From Christensenellaceae bacterium (GTDB lineage: Bacteria > Bacillota > Clostridia > Christensenellales > SZUA-584): DNA of 18,123 nt. This document shows, in pieces, positions 6,783 through 14,545 of the stretch. The translations under genes were made by a program, and so were the position numbers. The stretch lies in NCBI GenBank assembly GCA_012719815.1, contig JAAXZP010000193.1, forward strand, positions 1 through 18,123, written 5' to 3'. The notes beneath the pieces were generated by a model. It made no database searches and had not been told where the DNA came from. It worked only from the letters and a program-made list of their open reading frames with translations. The number at the start of each line of letters is the position of its first letter. Position 1 is the first letter of the stretch.

Positions 6783-7790
6783 ATGGGGACAAAACTTGTT
6801 TTACTAGCCGTTATGATACTTGTTATATCTTTGACGACATTGGGATGTAATCAGCCCATATCGCCCGTCAAGGAAGAGGTGCCTGCGGCGCGTGAGCTCG
6901 ACGACCTGAGCGGCAAGAAGATCGCAGCCGTTGTGCTGATTAAAGACCAGTTTCAGCGGATGCTCCAGATCACAATGAGAGAGACAGCAGAGCGCTACGG
7001 CGCGACGGTGATCGAGGGGCAGAGCGGTGGCGAACTGGATACCGAGGTCGAACTGATCAACGAGTATACTGCAAGCGATGTTGACGGCATATGCATATTC
7101 CCGGTCAGCGAGACGGGGTCGGCCGCTGCGCTGGAACACGCAGCTAAAAACGGCATCACCATCTACTGTGCCAACATTAACATGGATTATGATTGGCAGA
7201 CCGGCTATGCCATGATGGACCAGTATAATATCGGCGAGCTGGTTGGCGAATTCTGCGCCGAATATATCAAAAAACATTTCCCGGGGCAAAAACCCAAGAC
7301 GGCTATCATACAGTTCTCCGCACTGCTGCCGGAGATGAGCGAGCAGCGGACCAGAGGATTTTTGTCCAAGACGGCAGACTTGATTGAAATTGTCAAGGAT
7401 GTTGACGCCTGGAATGCCGACGATTCCGTCATCGTTGCTGCGGAGATCATCAACGCGTATCCGGACCTTGACCTGTTTTTCTGCGCCAACGAGGGAGGCA
7501 CCGAGGGTACGGTGATGGCGGTCAGAAACGCGGGCAAAAACATCCCGGTATTCGGTATCGACATCAGCGAGCATCTGGTCAACATGCTGCTGGATCCGGA
7601 TAACATATTGCAGGCGCTAGGTGGGCAGGATCCGATCGCGCTGGGTGAGACTTCGATGAAGAACCTGTGCCTCGCCATGATGGGCAAGGAGTATGAAACC
7701 GGGGTAATACTTCCCGGCATACCGCTCACAAGAGAGGATCCTGAAGGCGCTAAGAGATATTTAAAAGAGCTGCTGGATGCGCTGAAATAA
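6783..7790 (+). CDS. Sugar-class substrate-binding lipoprotein (Peripla_BP_4 type), possible sensor partner
   Basis: The protein has 335 residues. A lipoprotein signal peptide ends in TLGC with Cys22; the -3 residue is Thr, slightly unusual. The mature part reads as an RbsB/YtfQ-like two-lobe binding fold: KIAAVVLIKDQFQRM, GICIFPVSETGSAAALEHAAKNGI, the Q-R-T-R-G helix region, DLDLFFCANEGGTEGTVMAV and VFGIDISEHL. GGAGG lies only 4 bases before ATG. The gene is monocistronic: its own promoter, then a strong terminator at 7871-7897, before the ABC operon. It is divergent from the histidine kinase gene, and the transporter operon has its own binding protein. This one may therefore present the ligand to the kinase rather than only feed the importer. 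The ligand is unknown. Confidence 0.9.
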   Translation: MGTKLVLLAVMILVISLTTLGCNQPISPVKEEVPAARELDDLSGKKIAAVVLIKDQFQRMLQITMRETAERYGATVIEGQSGGELDTEVELINEYTASDVDGICIFPVSETGSAAALEHAAKNGITIYCANINMDYDWQTGYAMMDQYNIGELVGEFCAEYIKKHFPGQKPKTAIIQFSALLPEMSEQRTRGFLSKTADLIEIVKDVDAWNADDSVIVAAEIINAYPDLDLFFCANEGGTEGTVMAVRNAGKNIPVFGIDISEHLVNMLLDPDNILQALGGQDPIALGETSMKNLCLAMMGKEYETGVILPGIPLTREDPEGAKRYLKELLDALK

Positions 7791-7870
7791 GGCGCGCTTT
7801 TTCCGGTCTGCTCAAGGATCAAATTTATGCAGATGCTCTACCCGAAACATCATACCTTTTTAGATAGGTA

Positions 7871-7897
7871 ACGCACCCCAAGAAGGTGCGTTTTTAT
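7871..7897 (+). terminator. Intrinsic terminator between the binding-protein gene and the ABC operon
   Basis: ACGCACC (7871-7877) pairs with GGTGCGT (7885-7891) across a 7-base loop, running into TTTTTATT. It separates transcription of the first binding protein from the transporter operon. Confidence 0.88.
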
Positions 7898-7931
7898 TGA
7901 CATGGTTTACCCAAAACAGAAATTCAATTTT

Positions 7932-7959
7932 TTGCAAGCCATGCTGTAGCAAATATAAC
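7932..7959 (+). promoter_or_regulatory. Possible promoter of the ABC operon
   Basis: TTGCAA (7932-7937) and TATAAC (7954-7959) are 16 bases apart. If used, the leader would be about 240 bases and would contain the shared motif at 8048-8068. No better sigma-A match was found between 7898 and 8207, so the real start may depend on an activator. Confidence 0.3.
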
Positions 7960-8047
7960 AAACAAAAAACAAATCCAGCCTGATTGTATATAGCCGGGCT
8001 TTATCCTAAAATGATATCGTTCCAATAGATAATAATTTCATAAAGTG

Positions 8048-8083
8048 AAATACTTGTCCTTGTGCAAATACGGGCGGCCGTAT
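8048..8083 (+). promoter_or_regulatory. Shared motif plus dyad upstream of the ABC operon
   Basis: AAATACTTGTCC (8048-8059) followed by TGTGCAAA (8061-8068) repeats the motif before the binding-protein gene. Immediately after it is a perfect dyad, ATACGG (8068-8073) / CCGTAT (8078-8083) with the loop GCGG. The rest of 7898-8207 is AT-rich and holds no gene. Confidence 0.45.
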
Positions 8084-8207
8084 GTGTTGTTTAGTGTTGT
8101 CAAAAATCCAATAAGCCAGAAAGGTCCGAAAAATAACAAAAAACGACAATGTTGAATCGCGGCAGCCTATAGCCGTTTCAAAATAATGTAAAGGAAGGAG
8201 CTAAGAG

Positions 8208-9734
8208 ATGCCCGAAAGCGATTTCTTAATTGAAATTAAGAACGTAACAAAGACTTTCGGTGGGGTCGTCCGTGCGCTTGATGATATCAGCTTGGGCATA
8301 CGAAAAAATGAAATTGTCGGCGTTGTCGGTGAAAACGGGGCAGGTAAATCGACTCTGATGAAGATTCTTGCAGGCGTATTCCCGCCCGACTGCGGAAAGC
8401 TGCTATACAAGGGCAAGGAGGTACCTTTCCCTAAAAATCCCAAGGAAGCCGCCAAGAGGGGTATTGGTATTGTTTATCAAGAAAAAGGCGTGGTGTCGTG
8501 TCTGAAGGTCTATCAGTTCCTGTTTCTGGGAAACGAGGAACGCTTTAAAACGGCTAAGACGCTGCATATCAAAAAAATGAAAGAGTATGCCGCGGAAGTG
8601 ATCAAGGAATTCCGCATTCGCTGCTCGGTCGACGACTATATGTATGCGCTGCCGCTGTCAACGCAAAAAATGATCGAGATCGCCCGCGCCATCGTCAGTC
8701 TCCGGCTTGAGCACGGTGAAGGGATGGATATGGTCATCATCCTGGATGAGCCGACCGCCCCGCTGACGATAGAGGAACGCCAGGAGCTGTTCAAGCAAAT
8801 CATCGCCATGAAAAGCAGCGCTTCCTTCGTATTCGTCTCCCATATCATGAAAGAGGTCATGGAGTTTACAGACAGAATACACGTGCTGCGGGACGGTAAG
8901 GTGGTTGCCAGCTACGACATGAAGAAAGAGAGCCTGTCGGAGGAGGTCCTGTTCCGCGTTATCGTCGGCAAGGAGTCGGTGGATCTGGAGAGGAGTAAGG
9001 ACCGTCAACCGGCTGAAATGGGCGAGGTTATACTCAAGGCGGATAATCTGACGAAAAACGGCTGCTATTATGACGTTTCTTTCGAACTGCATAAAGGCGA
9101 ATGTATCGGTCTGTTCGGCCCGGCAGGCGCTGGACAGAGCGAAGTGCTGCGCACCATAGCGGGGCTAACTAGCTACGATAAAGGCGTGCTGCAAATTAAC
9201 GGCAAAAGAGCTAAAGCCAAGGAACCGCCGCATGTGCGGCTGAAAAGAAGCGTGGGATATTTCTCAGGTGAGACCGGTAAAGAGCTCTTCCTGAACTGGT
9301 CCATTGCCAAAAACATCTCCATACTCAACATTCACAAGATCAGGCGGAAGCTGACCCGTACCATCAATTTCCGCGCGGAAAAGAAAATGGCGGAGGAAAT
9401 CATCGGCAACCTGCGCATCAAGGCGCCCAGCTACCGCTCCGAGTGTTACTCATTAAGCGGCGGCAACAAGCAGAAGGTGTCCGTCGGCAAATGGTTTGAA
9501 AGGAACCCGGCAATATTCCTGATGGAAGGCCCGACCATCGGCATCGACGTGGGCGCCAGAACAGATATATATGAAGCCACGCTGAAGATGAAAGACCGGG
9601 GAATATCCATGCTGCTGGTAAGCGACGATCCCAAGGAATATTCCCTGCTGTGCGACAGGATCATCTATTTCCGGAACGGCAGAATCAGCGCCGTCCTCAG
9701 TATGGAGGAATTCAACGAGGTGATATCGATATGA
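8208..9734 (+). CDS. Double-domain ATPase of a ribose/galactose-class ABC importer
   Basis: This membrane-associated ATPase has 508 residues with two nucleotide-binding domains, as in RbsA/MglA/XylG. Domain 1 has Walker A GENGAGKST (41-49), a Q-loop at VYQEKG, and Walker B IILDEPT with Asp180-Glu181. The family's loose signature region here reads LPLSTQKMIEIARA. Domain 2 has a degenerate Walker A, GPAGAGQS (304-311), with Gln310 where Lys is expected, and a clean LSGGNKQK signature. Its Walker B reads FLMEGPT, with Glu440 for Asp and Gly441 for the catalytic Glu. A weak second Walker A is usual in this family; the changed Walker B is not. ATG 8208 follows AAGGAAGGAG by 7 bases. The stop overlaps the first permease start (ATGA), so translation is probably coupled. 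Confidence 0.95.
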   Translation: MPESDFLIEIKNVTKTFGGVVRALDDISLGIRKNEIVGVVGENGAGKSTLMKILAGVFPPDCGKLLYKGKEVPFPKNPKEAAKRGIGIVYQEKGVVSCLKVYQFLFLGNEERFKTAKTLHIKKMKEYAAEVIKEFRIRCSVDDYMYALPLSTQKMIEIARAIVSLRLEHGEGMDMVIILDEPTAPLTIEERQELFKQIIAMKSSASFVFVSHIMKEVMEFTDRIHVLRDGKVVASYDMKKESLSEEVLFRVIVGKESVDLERSKDRQPAEMGEVILKADNLTKNGCYYDVSFELHKGECIGLFGPAGAGQSEVLRTIAGLTSYDKGVLQINGKRAKAKEPPHVRLKRSVGYFSGETGKELFLNWSIAKNISILNIHKIRRKLTRTINFRAEKKMAEEIIGNLRIKAPSYRSECYSLSGGNKQKVSVGKWFERNPAIFLMEGPTIGIDVGARTDIYEATLKMKDRGISMLLVSDDPKEYSLLCDRIIYFRNGRISAVLSMEEFNEVISI

Positions 9735-10702
9735 AAAACAATGTTTTCCGGAATGTATTCTCAGGGCTGCGTAAGTCGTTTAAGGAATACCCGGTGCTGC
9801 TTATTTTCATCATACTGTTCGTCGGCTTTTCGGCGTTGTTTTCGGACAGGTTTCTGACAACACTGAACATAGAAGCCATGCTCAAACAGTTCGTCAGGCT
9901 GATGCTCTTTGCGGTAGGGCCATCCATTGTGATGACCGCCGGCTCGCTTGACCTCTCGTTTGTAGGCATTTGGATGCTGGGCGGCATGCTTGTATGGCTG
10001 CTGCAACCGGTTGTCGGCCCCATTGCCATAATTGTATACCCCATACTGGGCATACTCACCGGACTGATGATTGGCATAATACAGGCTAAGGCTCGCATCC
10101 CCTCGTTCATACTCACGCTGAGCGTGATGATCACATACTGGGGCATCACGGCGCTGCTGTCCGAAGGATATGCGCGTACCATAAAAGGGTACGAATTCCT
10201 GACAGCCAAACTGATACCCATCATACCCACCGCGCTGCTCTGGGCCATCCCGATACTGGCCGTCGCCATATTCCTGATGAAGCGCACTGTGCTGGGGCCG
10301 TATTTCTACGCCATCGGCGTCAATGAAGAGGGCGCTCACATGGCGGGCATCCGGGTGAGCAGGCTCAAAGTGCTGGGGGTCACGCTCAGCGGGCTGTTCA
10401 CCGGCGTCAGCTCGATTATACTGTTTCAGCATCTGGGCGGTTCAATACCGGTTGAGCTGAACTTAAACGAAATGAACGAGCCTCTTGTGGCGATCATACT
10501 GGGTGGAACGCCGCTGATGGGCGGCACCGGTGGCCCGCAGCGGACAATACTTGGCGCGATCACGCTGACCGTGCTCATGCGCGGGCTGAACGTGGCGATG
10601 CTGCCGCCTATTGCCATAGAACTGCTGGTGGGCGTCATGCTGATCATATCGATAATCGTGGGGTCGAGAAGCCTCAATAAAGCGGGGACGGAGGTAACAT
10701 GA
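9731..10702 (+). CDS. Sugar ABC importer permease 1 (BPD_transp_2 / RbsC-like)
   Basis: This integral membrane protein of 323 residues is rich in hydrophobic segments, beginning with YPVLLIFIILFVGFSALF. The block around residues 194-225, AIGVNEEGAHMAGIRVSRLKV and the following SGLFTGVSSIILFQHLGG, matches the conserved cytoplasmic loop and next helix of RbsC-class permeases. ATG 9731 overlaps the ATPase stop by four bases; GAGG lies 10 bases upstream. An open frame to 9650 exists but would overlap the ATPase gene, so it is not the start. With the second permease it should form the heteromeric membrane channel. Confidence 0.94.
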   Translation: MKNNVFRNVFSGLRKSFKEYPVLLIFIILFVGFSALFSDRFLTTLNIEAMLKQFVRLMLFAVGPSIVMTAGSLDLSFVGIWMLGGMLVWLLQPVVGPIAIIVYPILGILTGLMIGIIQAKARIPSFILTLSVMITYWGITALLSEGYARTIKGYEFLTAKLIPIIPTALLWAIPILAVAIFLMKRTVLGPYFYAIGVNEEGAHMAGIRVSRLKVLGVTLSGLFTGVSSIILFQHLGGSIPVELNLNEMNEPLVAIILGGTPLMGGTGGPQRTILGAITLTVLMRGLNVAMLPPIAIELLVGVMLIISIIVGSRSLNKAGTEVT

Positions 10703-11694
10703 TGAAACAAGCGGTATGCGACGGCAAATCCGTTGAATCCAAATCCGTTCAATTCAGGCGCTGGGCCGGAGACAACATGTCTCTCATCATATCGGTTGTG
10801 GTGATGGTGATTCTCATCATCGGCTTCCAGCTGGTCAATCCGTATTTCCTGCAGTATCAGGGCATCGTTTCGCTGGTCTATGCTATGTCCTACTTCCTGA
10901 TAGCTGCGTGCGGGCTCACTTTCGTGATCATGATGGGGTCTTTCGACTTCTCTGTGGTGAGCGTACTGAAATTCTCTGCGCTGATATGCGTCACGTACAT
11001 TGAACAGATAGGCATGTGGGTGGTGCCTGTGGCGCTGCTGGTAAGCTTGCTGATTGGCTTCATCAACGGCATCATATTCACCAAGCTGAAAGTTCCTTCT
11101 TTCTTGGTTACGCTGGGCATCTCCATCGTTATTGACGGCGTCGCGCTTTATATGTCTCAGGGCTTCCTCCTCATGATGAATGATGAGGTGTTCAGAAGCC
11201 TGTCCATTACGTTCATCGTCGGCCTGCCGTCCATATTCTACTGGGCCATTGCGGTGCTGATCATCTGCACTTTGATCACGATGATCACGCCGTTCGGGCG
11301 GCGCATACTGGCCATAGGCGGAAATCCGGTGGCAGCCGCTCATTCAGGCATCAATGTCAGCCGGACACGTGTTGCCGTGTTCATGCTCTGCAGCTTCCTA
11401 GCAGGTTTGGCAGGCATACTCTACATGGCGCAGTGGGGCGGCGGATCCGTGGCTATCGGCGCAGACATGACGCTGCCGCTGTTTGCCAGCGTTGTGGCCG
11501 GCGGAACAGCGCTGTCCGGCGGCGTCGGCGGGCCTCACAGAACAATTCTTGGCGTCATCATCATCACGTGGGCGCAGACCGGCCTAATGATGATGGGCTT
11601 CGGGCAGGATATCCAGGTTATCGTATTCGGCGTCATTGCCATCACAATGAGTATCGTGCCCACAGACAGGAAGAGGATCAAGATCATCAAATAG
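10699..11694 (+). CDS. Sugar ABC importer permease 2 (BPD_transp_2 / RbsC-like)
   Basis: The protein has 331 residues, with a short hydrophilic N-terminus (about 30 residues) followed by many membrane segments from ISVVVMVILIIGFQLV onward. The conserved loop AIGGNPVAAAHSGINVSRTRV and the following FLAGLAGILYMAQWGG are typical of the family. The start is ATG 10699, overlapping the first permease stop by four bases (ATGA), or the adjacent ATG 10702, better spaced (7 bases) from GGAGG. Both permeases resemble RbsC but differ clearly in sequence, so the channel is probably a heterodimer, as in LsrCD or YtfT-YjfF. Confidence 0.94.
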   Translation: MMKQAVCDGKSVESKSVQFRRWAGDNMSLIISVVVMVILIIGFQLVNPYFLQYQGIVSLVYAMSYFLIAACGLTFVIMMGSFDFSVVSVLKFSALICVTYIEQIGMWVVPVALLVSLLIGFINGIIFTKLKVPSFLVTLGISIVIDGVALYMSQGFLLMMNDEVFRSLSITFIVGLPSIFYWAIAVLIICTLITMITPFGRRILAIGGNPVAAAHSGINVSRTRVAVFMLCSFLAGLAGILYMAQWGGGSVAIGADMTLPLFASVVAGGTALSGGVGGPHRTILGVIIITWAQTGLMMMGFGQDIQVIVFGVIAITMSIVPTDRKRIKIIK

Positions 11695-11721
11695 CGGCGT
11701 ATAATAAGGCTTTACTATTGT

Positions 11722-11740
11722 CCGCCCTGCAAAGGGACGG
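11722..11740 (+). other. Intercistronic hairpin with GCAA loop before the second binding-protein gene
   Basis: CCGCCCT (11722-11728) pairs with AGGGACGG (11733-11740) with one bulged A, closed by a GCAA (GNRA-type) tetraloop. There is no T-run. Such hairpins between permease and binding-protein genes often protect or separate the downstream message, allowing more binding protein than permease. That role is inferred here. Confidence 0.5.
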
Positions 11741-11770
11741 GCTGATATAAATATATATGGAGGTGGATAA

Positions 11771-13309
11771 ATGAAGAAGAAACTCATTTTGTTGGTTGTC
11801 ATGCTGTTGGTTGTCAGCATGGTCATGTCTGTCGCAGGCTGCACGCCCAAGTCGGAGGGAACCCCGGCTGCTCCGGCGGACACGTCTGCGGGAGAAAAAC
11901 CTGCTCCGGCGCAGGAATCCACTCCGGCAGAGCAGCCCGCGGGGGAGGAGGAGATTGATTTCTTCAATCTGCAGGTACCCGAGGACGAAGCCGGCCGGGA
12001 AGAGCTGCGCATGAAGCTGGCTCAGAAGTATAAGAATGCTGAGCCCGGCGAGAGCTTCCTTGTGGGACATATCACGTTCCAGCTTGAGCAGGAATACGCG
12101 ATGATGGTGCTGCAGGCCAACAAGCAGGCCGCCGAGCAGCTGGGCCTCAAATTCCAGAGCGCTCTGGCTACCTCAGACGCTGAGTGGATTGAGCTCACCC
12201 AGAGCATGATTGCGTCCGGCGCCAAGGCTCTGACGATGAACTGCCCGTCGATGACGGCGATGCCTGAGATCGCACGGATTTGCAACGAGAACAAGGTGTT
12301 CCTCGCTACCTACTTCGGCTATACGGCTGACATATTCCCCGGCGACTTTGGTCCGTACTGGGTAGTGGATAACACGCCGATGTCGGATGAGCAGACGTTC
12401 TATCCGCTGATGGTGCTGATGGAGAAGATGAAGCAGAACGGCAAGACCAAACTGCTGCATCATCAGGCCAGCAAGACGGCAGCGACTGTGTCCACGGTGT
12501 ACATCAATCTGGGTGTCTACCAGGCGTGGAAGCATTATCCGGAAATCCAGCTGCTGGGACATCAGTACGGTGAGTGGGGCTACGAAGGCGGACGCGCTGC
12601 GGCGGAAGCTTCTCTGGCTGTCCGGACTGACTATGAAGGCTTCTGGGGCGCCAACGACTCGCAGACAACCGGTGCTCTGAGGGCGCTGCAAGACCGCGGC
12701 CTCAACATCGGACCGTACACTGTCTCCCGCGATATGGAGATGACGACGGCGCAGGATATTATTGACGGCAAATTCCTCGCCACCTGCGGCTTCGCTATCC
12801 CGTACTTCGGCGGTCGTATGGTCTCTATGCTGTACGATATGTGCGTGGGCGCATGGTATCCGCTGCCTGACGAGCGTCTCCAGACGGCAAAGATGGACGT
12901 GTACGGCAACGAGGAGCTCCCGGCTTTGGCGACGGCGGCCGGTCTCGACAAGTATCCGGGCTACAACGCCGGTCCGACCAAGGACAATCTGGAGAAGATA
13001 CTCCGCCAGATGAAGGAGCCCAACCCGCAGTATCCGTATGACTTCAGGCTGATCTCCCTGTCCAAGTGCAAAGAGGAAGGCCTGACCTATGACCGTCATG
13101 CGGGCGGCGGAACAGAGCTCGGACAGCACGACTACTATTATGTGCTGCAGCTCAAGAAGTTCGGCGATCTGGATACTCTCAAGGCCCACCTGGCTCAGTT
13201 GTACGAGCATTTCCTCGACTTCAGCTGGGCGGACACTTGGGAACAGGCTGAAGAGTACTCCAAGAACTTCACGTCGGCACTGAAGTTGGAGCCCAACTGG
13301 GAGACCTAA
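11771..13309 (+). CDS. Large substrate-binding lipoprotein of the ABC importer
   Basis: The protein has 512 residues, much longer than the usual 300-350 of this class. The signal peptide (three lysines, hydrophobic core) ends in VAGC with Cys24. Residues 25-63 are a Pro/Ala/Glu-rich tether. The core fits a Peripla_BP_4-like fold: FLVGHITFQLEQEYAMMVLQ, a segment GAKALTMNCPSMTAMPEIAR, DYEGFWGANDSQTTGALRAL, and IIDGKFLATCGF near the hinge. Roughly the last 110-120 residues, aromatic and charged (NPQYPYDFRLI, GQHDYYYVLQLKKFGD, LDFSWADTWEQAEEYSK), are an extension I do not recognise. GGAGGTGG precedes ATG 11771. It follows the second permease by 76 bases and should deliver the ligand to this importer. 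The ligand is unknown. Confidence 0.88.
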   Translation: MKKKLILLVVMLLVVSMVMSVAGCTPKSEGTPAAPADTSAGEKPAPAQESTPAEQPAGEEEIDFFNLQVPEDEAGREELRMKLAQKYKNAEPGESFLVGHITFQLEQEYAMMVLQANKQAAEQLGLKFQSALATSDAEWIELTQSMIASGAKALTMNCPSMTAMPEIARICNENKVFLATYFGYTADIFPGDFGPYWVVDNTPMSDEQTFYPLMVLMEKMKQNGKTKLLHHQASKTAATVSTVYINLGVYQAWKHYPEIQLLGHQYGEWGYEGGRAAAEASLAVRTDYEGFWGANDSQTTGALRALQDRGLNIGPYTVSRDMEMTTAQDIIDGKFLATCGFAIPYFGGRMVSMLYDMCVGAWYPLPDERLQTAKMDVYGNEELPALATAAGLDKYPGYNAGPTKDNLEKILRQMKEPNPQYPYDFRLISLSKCKEEGLTYDRHAGGGTELGQHDYYYVLQLKKFGDLDTLKAHLAQLYEHFLDFSWADTWEQAEEYSKNFTSALKLEPNWET

Positions 13310-13336
13310 TACCTCTCAAGCAACTACCGATACAAA

Positions 13337-13382
13337 GCAAGCGCTCCCCCCTCGGCATTGAGGGGGGGAGCCTTGCAATTTT
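13337..13382 (+). terminator. Strong hairpin terminator after the second binding-protein gene
   Basis: A nearly perfect long stem (13337-13353 with 13360-13376, containing CTCCCCCCTC against GAGGGGGGGAG) is followed by AATTTTA. The T-run is short, so readthrough into the dehydrogenase gene is plausible. Directly after it is a dyad TTTACG (13380-13385) / CGTAAA (13388-13393) that might be an operator. Confidence 0.75.
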
Positions 13383-13416
13383 ACGTCCGTAAACCTATTT
13401 GAGGGAGGATAATGCG

Positions 13417-14181
13417 ATGGCGAGAAATGTTGTGATTACTGGCGCGGCAAGCGGAATCGGCAAAGCCACGGCAAAAGCTTTCGCGGCGCTTGGCGACAGG
13501 GTATTTATGACGGACTGGAAGGAAGAAACGCTCAACGCAGCCTATAATGAACTGCTGCCGCAGGCACAGGAGGGCATGCTTCATAAAATAGCAGCCAATG
13601 TCGCCGTTCCGGAAGACGTGGCGAAAATTGAGGCGCTGGTCAGCGAATACGGCGGCTGTGACGTGCTGGTGAACAGCGCGGCGGTATTCAGAGTCGGGCT
13701 GCTGCACAACGCTCCGATGGAAGACTATGATTTCCAGTTTGATATCAACGTACGCGGTATTTTCAATACCTGCAAAGCGCTCATACCTCATATGCTCAAG
13801 AAGCAGAAAGGCGCAGTTGTCAACGTATCGTCCGTTTCGGGTATGGGCGGCGATTATAATATGTCACTCTATTGCGCCACCAAGGGGGCTGTCATCGCGC
13901 TGTCCCGCGCAATGGCGATGGACTATTCGGCGCAGGGCGTCCGTGTCAATATCGTTTCGCCGTCTGCCGTTAAAACCCCGATGTTCCTGACCGGATGCTC
14001 GGAGGCGGTGCGGGAGGGCTTCAGAAAGAACATGCCGGACAGAAGGCTGTGCGAACCCGAGTGGTGCGCCAACGTGATCGTCTATCTGGCTTCGGACAAC
14101 GCCGAGCATCTCTGCGGCGTCAACATCCCCGTTGACGGCGGCCTGACAGCCTGGAACGGTCAGCCAAACCAGGAGAAATAA
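13417..14181 (+). CDS. Short-chain dehydrogenase/reductase, NAD-preferring, next to the ABC operon
   Basis: This cytoplasmic oxidoreductase has 254 residues. The start is ATG 13417, with GGGAGG 8 bases upstream; an in-frame TTG at 13399 would overlap the ribosome binding site. It has the TGAASGIG cofactor motif (8-15), the NSAA motif, NVSS with catalytic Ser139, and YCATK with Tyr152 and Lys156. Asp33 at the end of the second strand points to NAD rather than NADP. VDGG near the C-terminus is also typical. It probably oxidises or reduces a hydroxyl/keto group of the imported compound, a sugar, polyol or derivative. It is 107 bases past the second binding-protein gene, beyond a hairpin, so it is co-expressed by readthrough or has its own promoter. 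The substrate cannot be told from sequence. Confidence 0.93.
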   Translation: MARNVVITGAASGIGKATAKAFAALGDRVFMTDWKEETLNAAYNELLPQAQEGMLHKIAANVAVPEDVAKIEALVSEYGGCDVLVNSAAVFRVGLLHNAPMEDYDFQFDINVRGIFNTCKALIPHMLKKQKGAVVNVSSVSGMGGDYNMSLYCATKGAVIALSRAMAMDYSAQGVRVNIVSPSAVKTPMFLTGCSEAVREGFRKNMPDRRLCEPEWCANVIVYLASDNAEHLCGVNIPVDGGLTAWNGQPNQEK

Positions 14182-14233
14182 GGGGCGCGATGACGTCATA
14201 ACAGCCGTGCAATACGAAACACAAGATTGATAG

Positions 14234-14265
14234 GGGAGCCTGCCATCAGGCTCCCTTCAGTTTTT
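14234..14265 (+). terminator. Intrinsic terminator after the dehydrogenase gene
   Basis: A perfect 9-base-pair stem GGGAGCCTG (14234-14242) / CAGGCTCCC (14247-14255) with the loop CCAT is followed by TTCAGTTTTT. It closes the plus-strand transport locus. Confidence 0.9.
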
Positions 14266-14545
14266 CGCATTTTTCGTTACCTGCTGGGTTGAACACGCTA
14301 CAGTCAACAGTTTCTCCCCACGCGGAAGCTTGGATTGAAATTTACTTCCTGCTAAGGAGGCGGGCAAGGTATTTGCTGTTTGAGATAAGCACCTCCCTAT
14401 GGCGATAATACTATTGATCACTAGGCGATAGTTGGAGTACAAATGAGCCTGGAGGAGGGAAAAAGGCTTATTATTAGGTGTGAATAAGCAAATACACGGC
14501 AACTGAAATGACAACCAAATGGCAACCAAACTGCTATTGAGTAAC
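14266..14545. other. Gene-free stretch beside the tRNA array
   Basis: No convincing gene is seen on either strand. It contains an inverted repeat GCTTATT (14466-14472) / AATAAGC (14483-14489), followed by short tandem repeats at 14498-14531. It might be a remnant of an element once integrated at the tRNA-Leu 3' end, but no integrase remains. Confidence 0.4.
14498..14531. repeat. Three tandem 11-12 bp repeats of the GGCAACCAAAT type
   Basis: GGCAACTGAAAT (14498-14509), GACAACCAAAT (14510-14520) and GGCAACCAAAC (14521-14531) lie in tandem, about 45 bases from the 3' end of tRNA-Leu. The short direct repeats next to a tRNA 3' end resemble arm-type sites bound by tyrosine integrases. Confidence 0.55.

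Noticed and set aside
7987..8175. TATAGCC strings upstream of the ABC operon resembling the TATAGC part of the kinase promoter repeat
   Set aside because: Too short and too loosely placed to separate from chance.
9650..9730. Upstream extension of the first permease frame
   Set aside because: It lies inside the ATPase gene; the ATGA overlap at 9731 with a nearby GAGG is the better start.
12173..13210. 345-codon minus-strand frame
   Set aside because: It is antisense to the large binding-protein gene and has no signal or domain; it reflects the codon bias of the real gene.
14190..14199. 10-base palindrome ATGACGTCAT after the dehydrogenase gene
   Set aside because: It lies after the stop codon and before the terminator, with no promoter nearby; probably chance.
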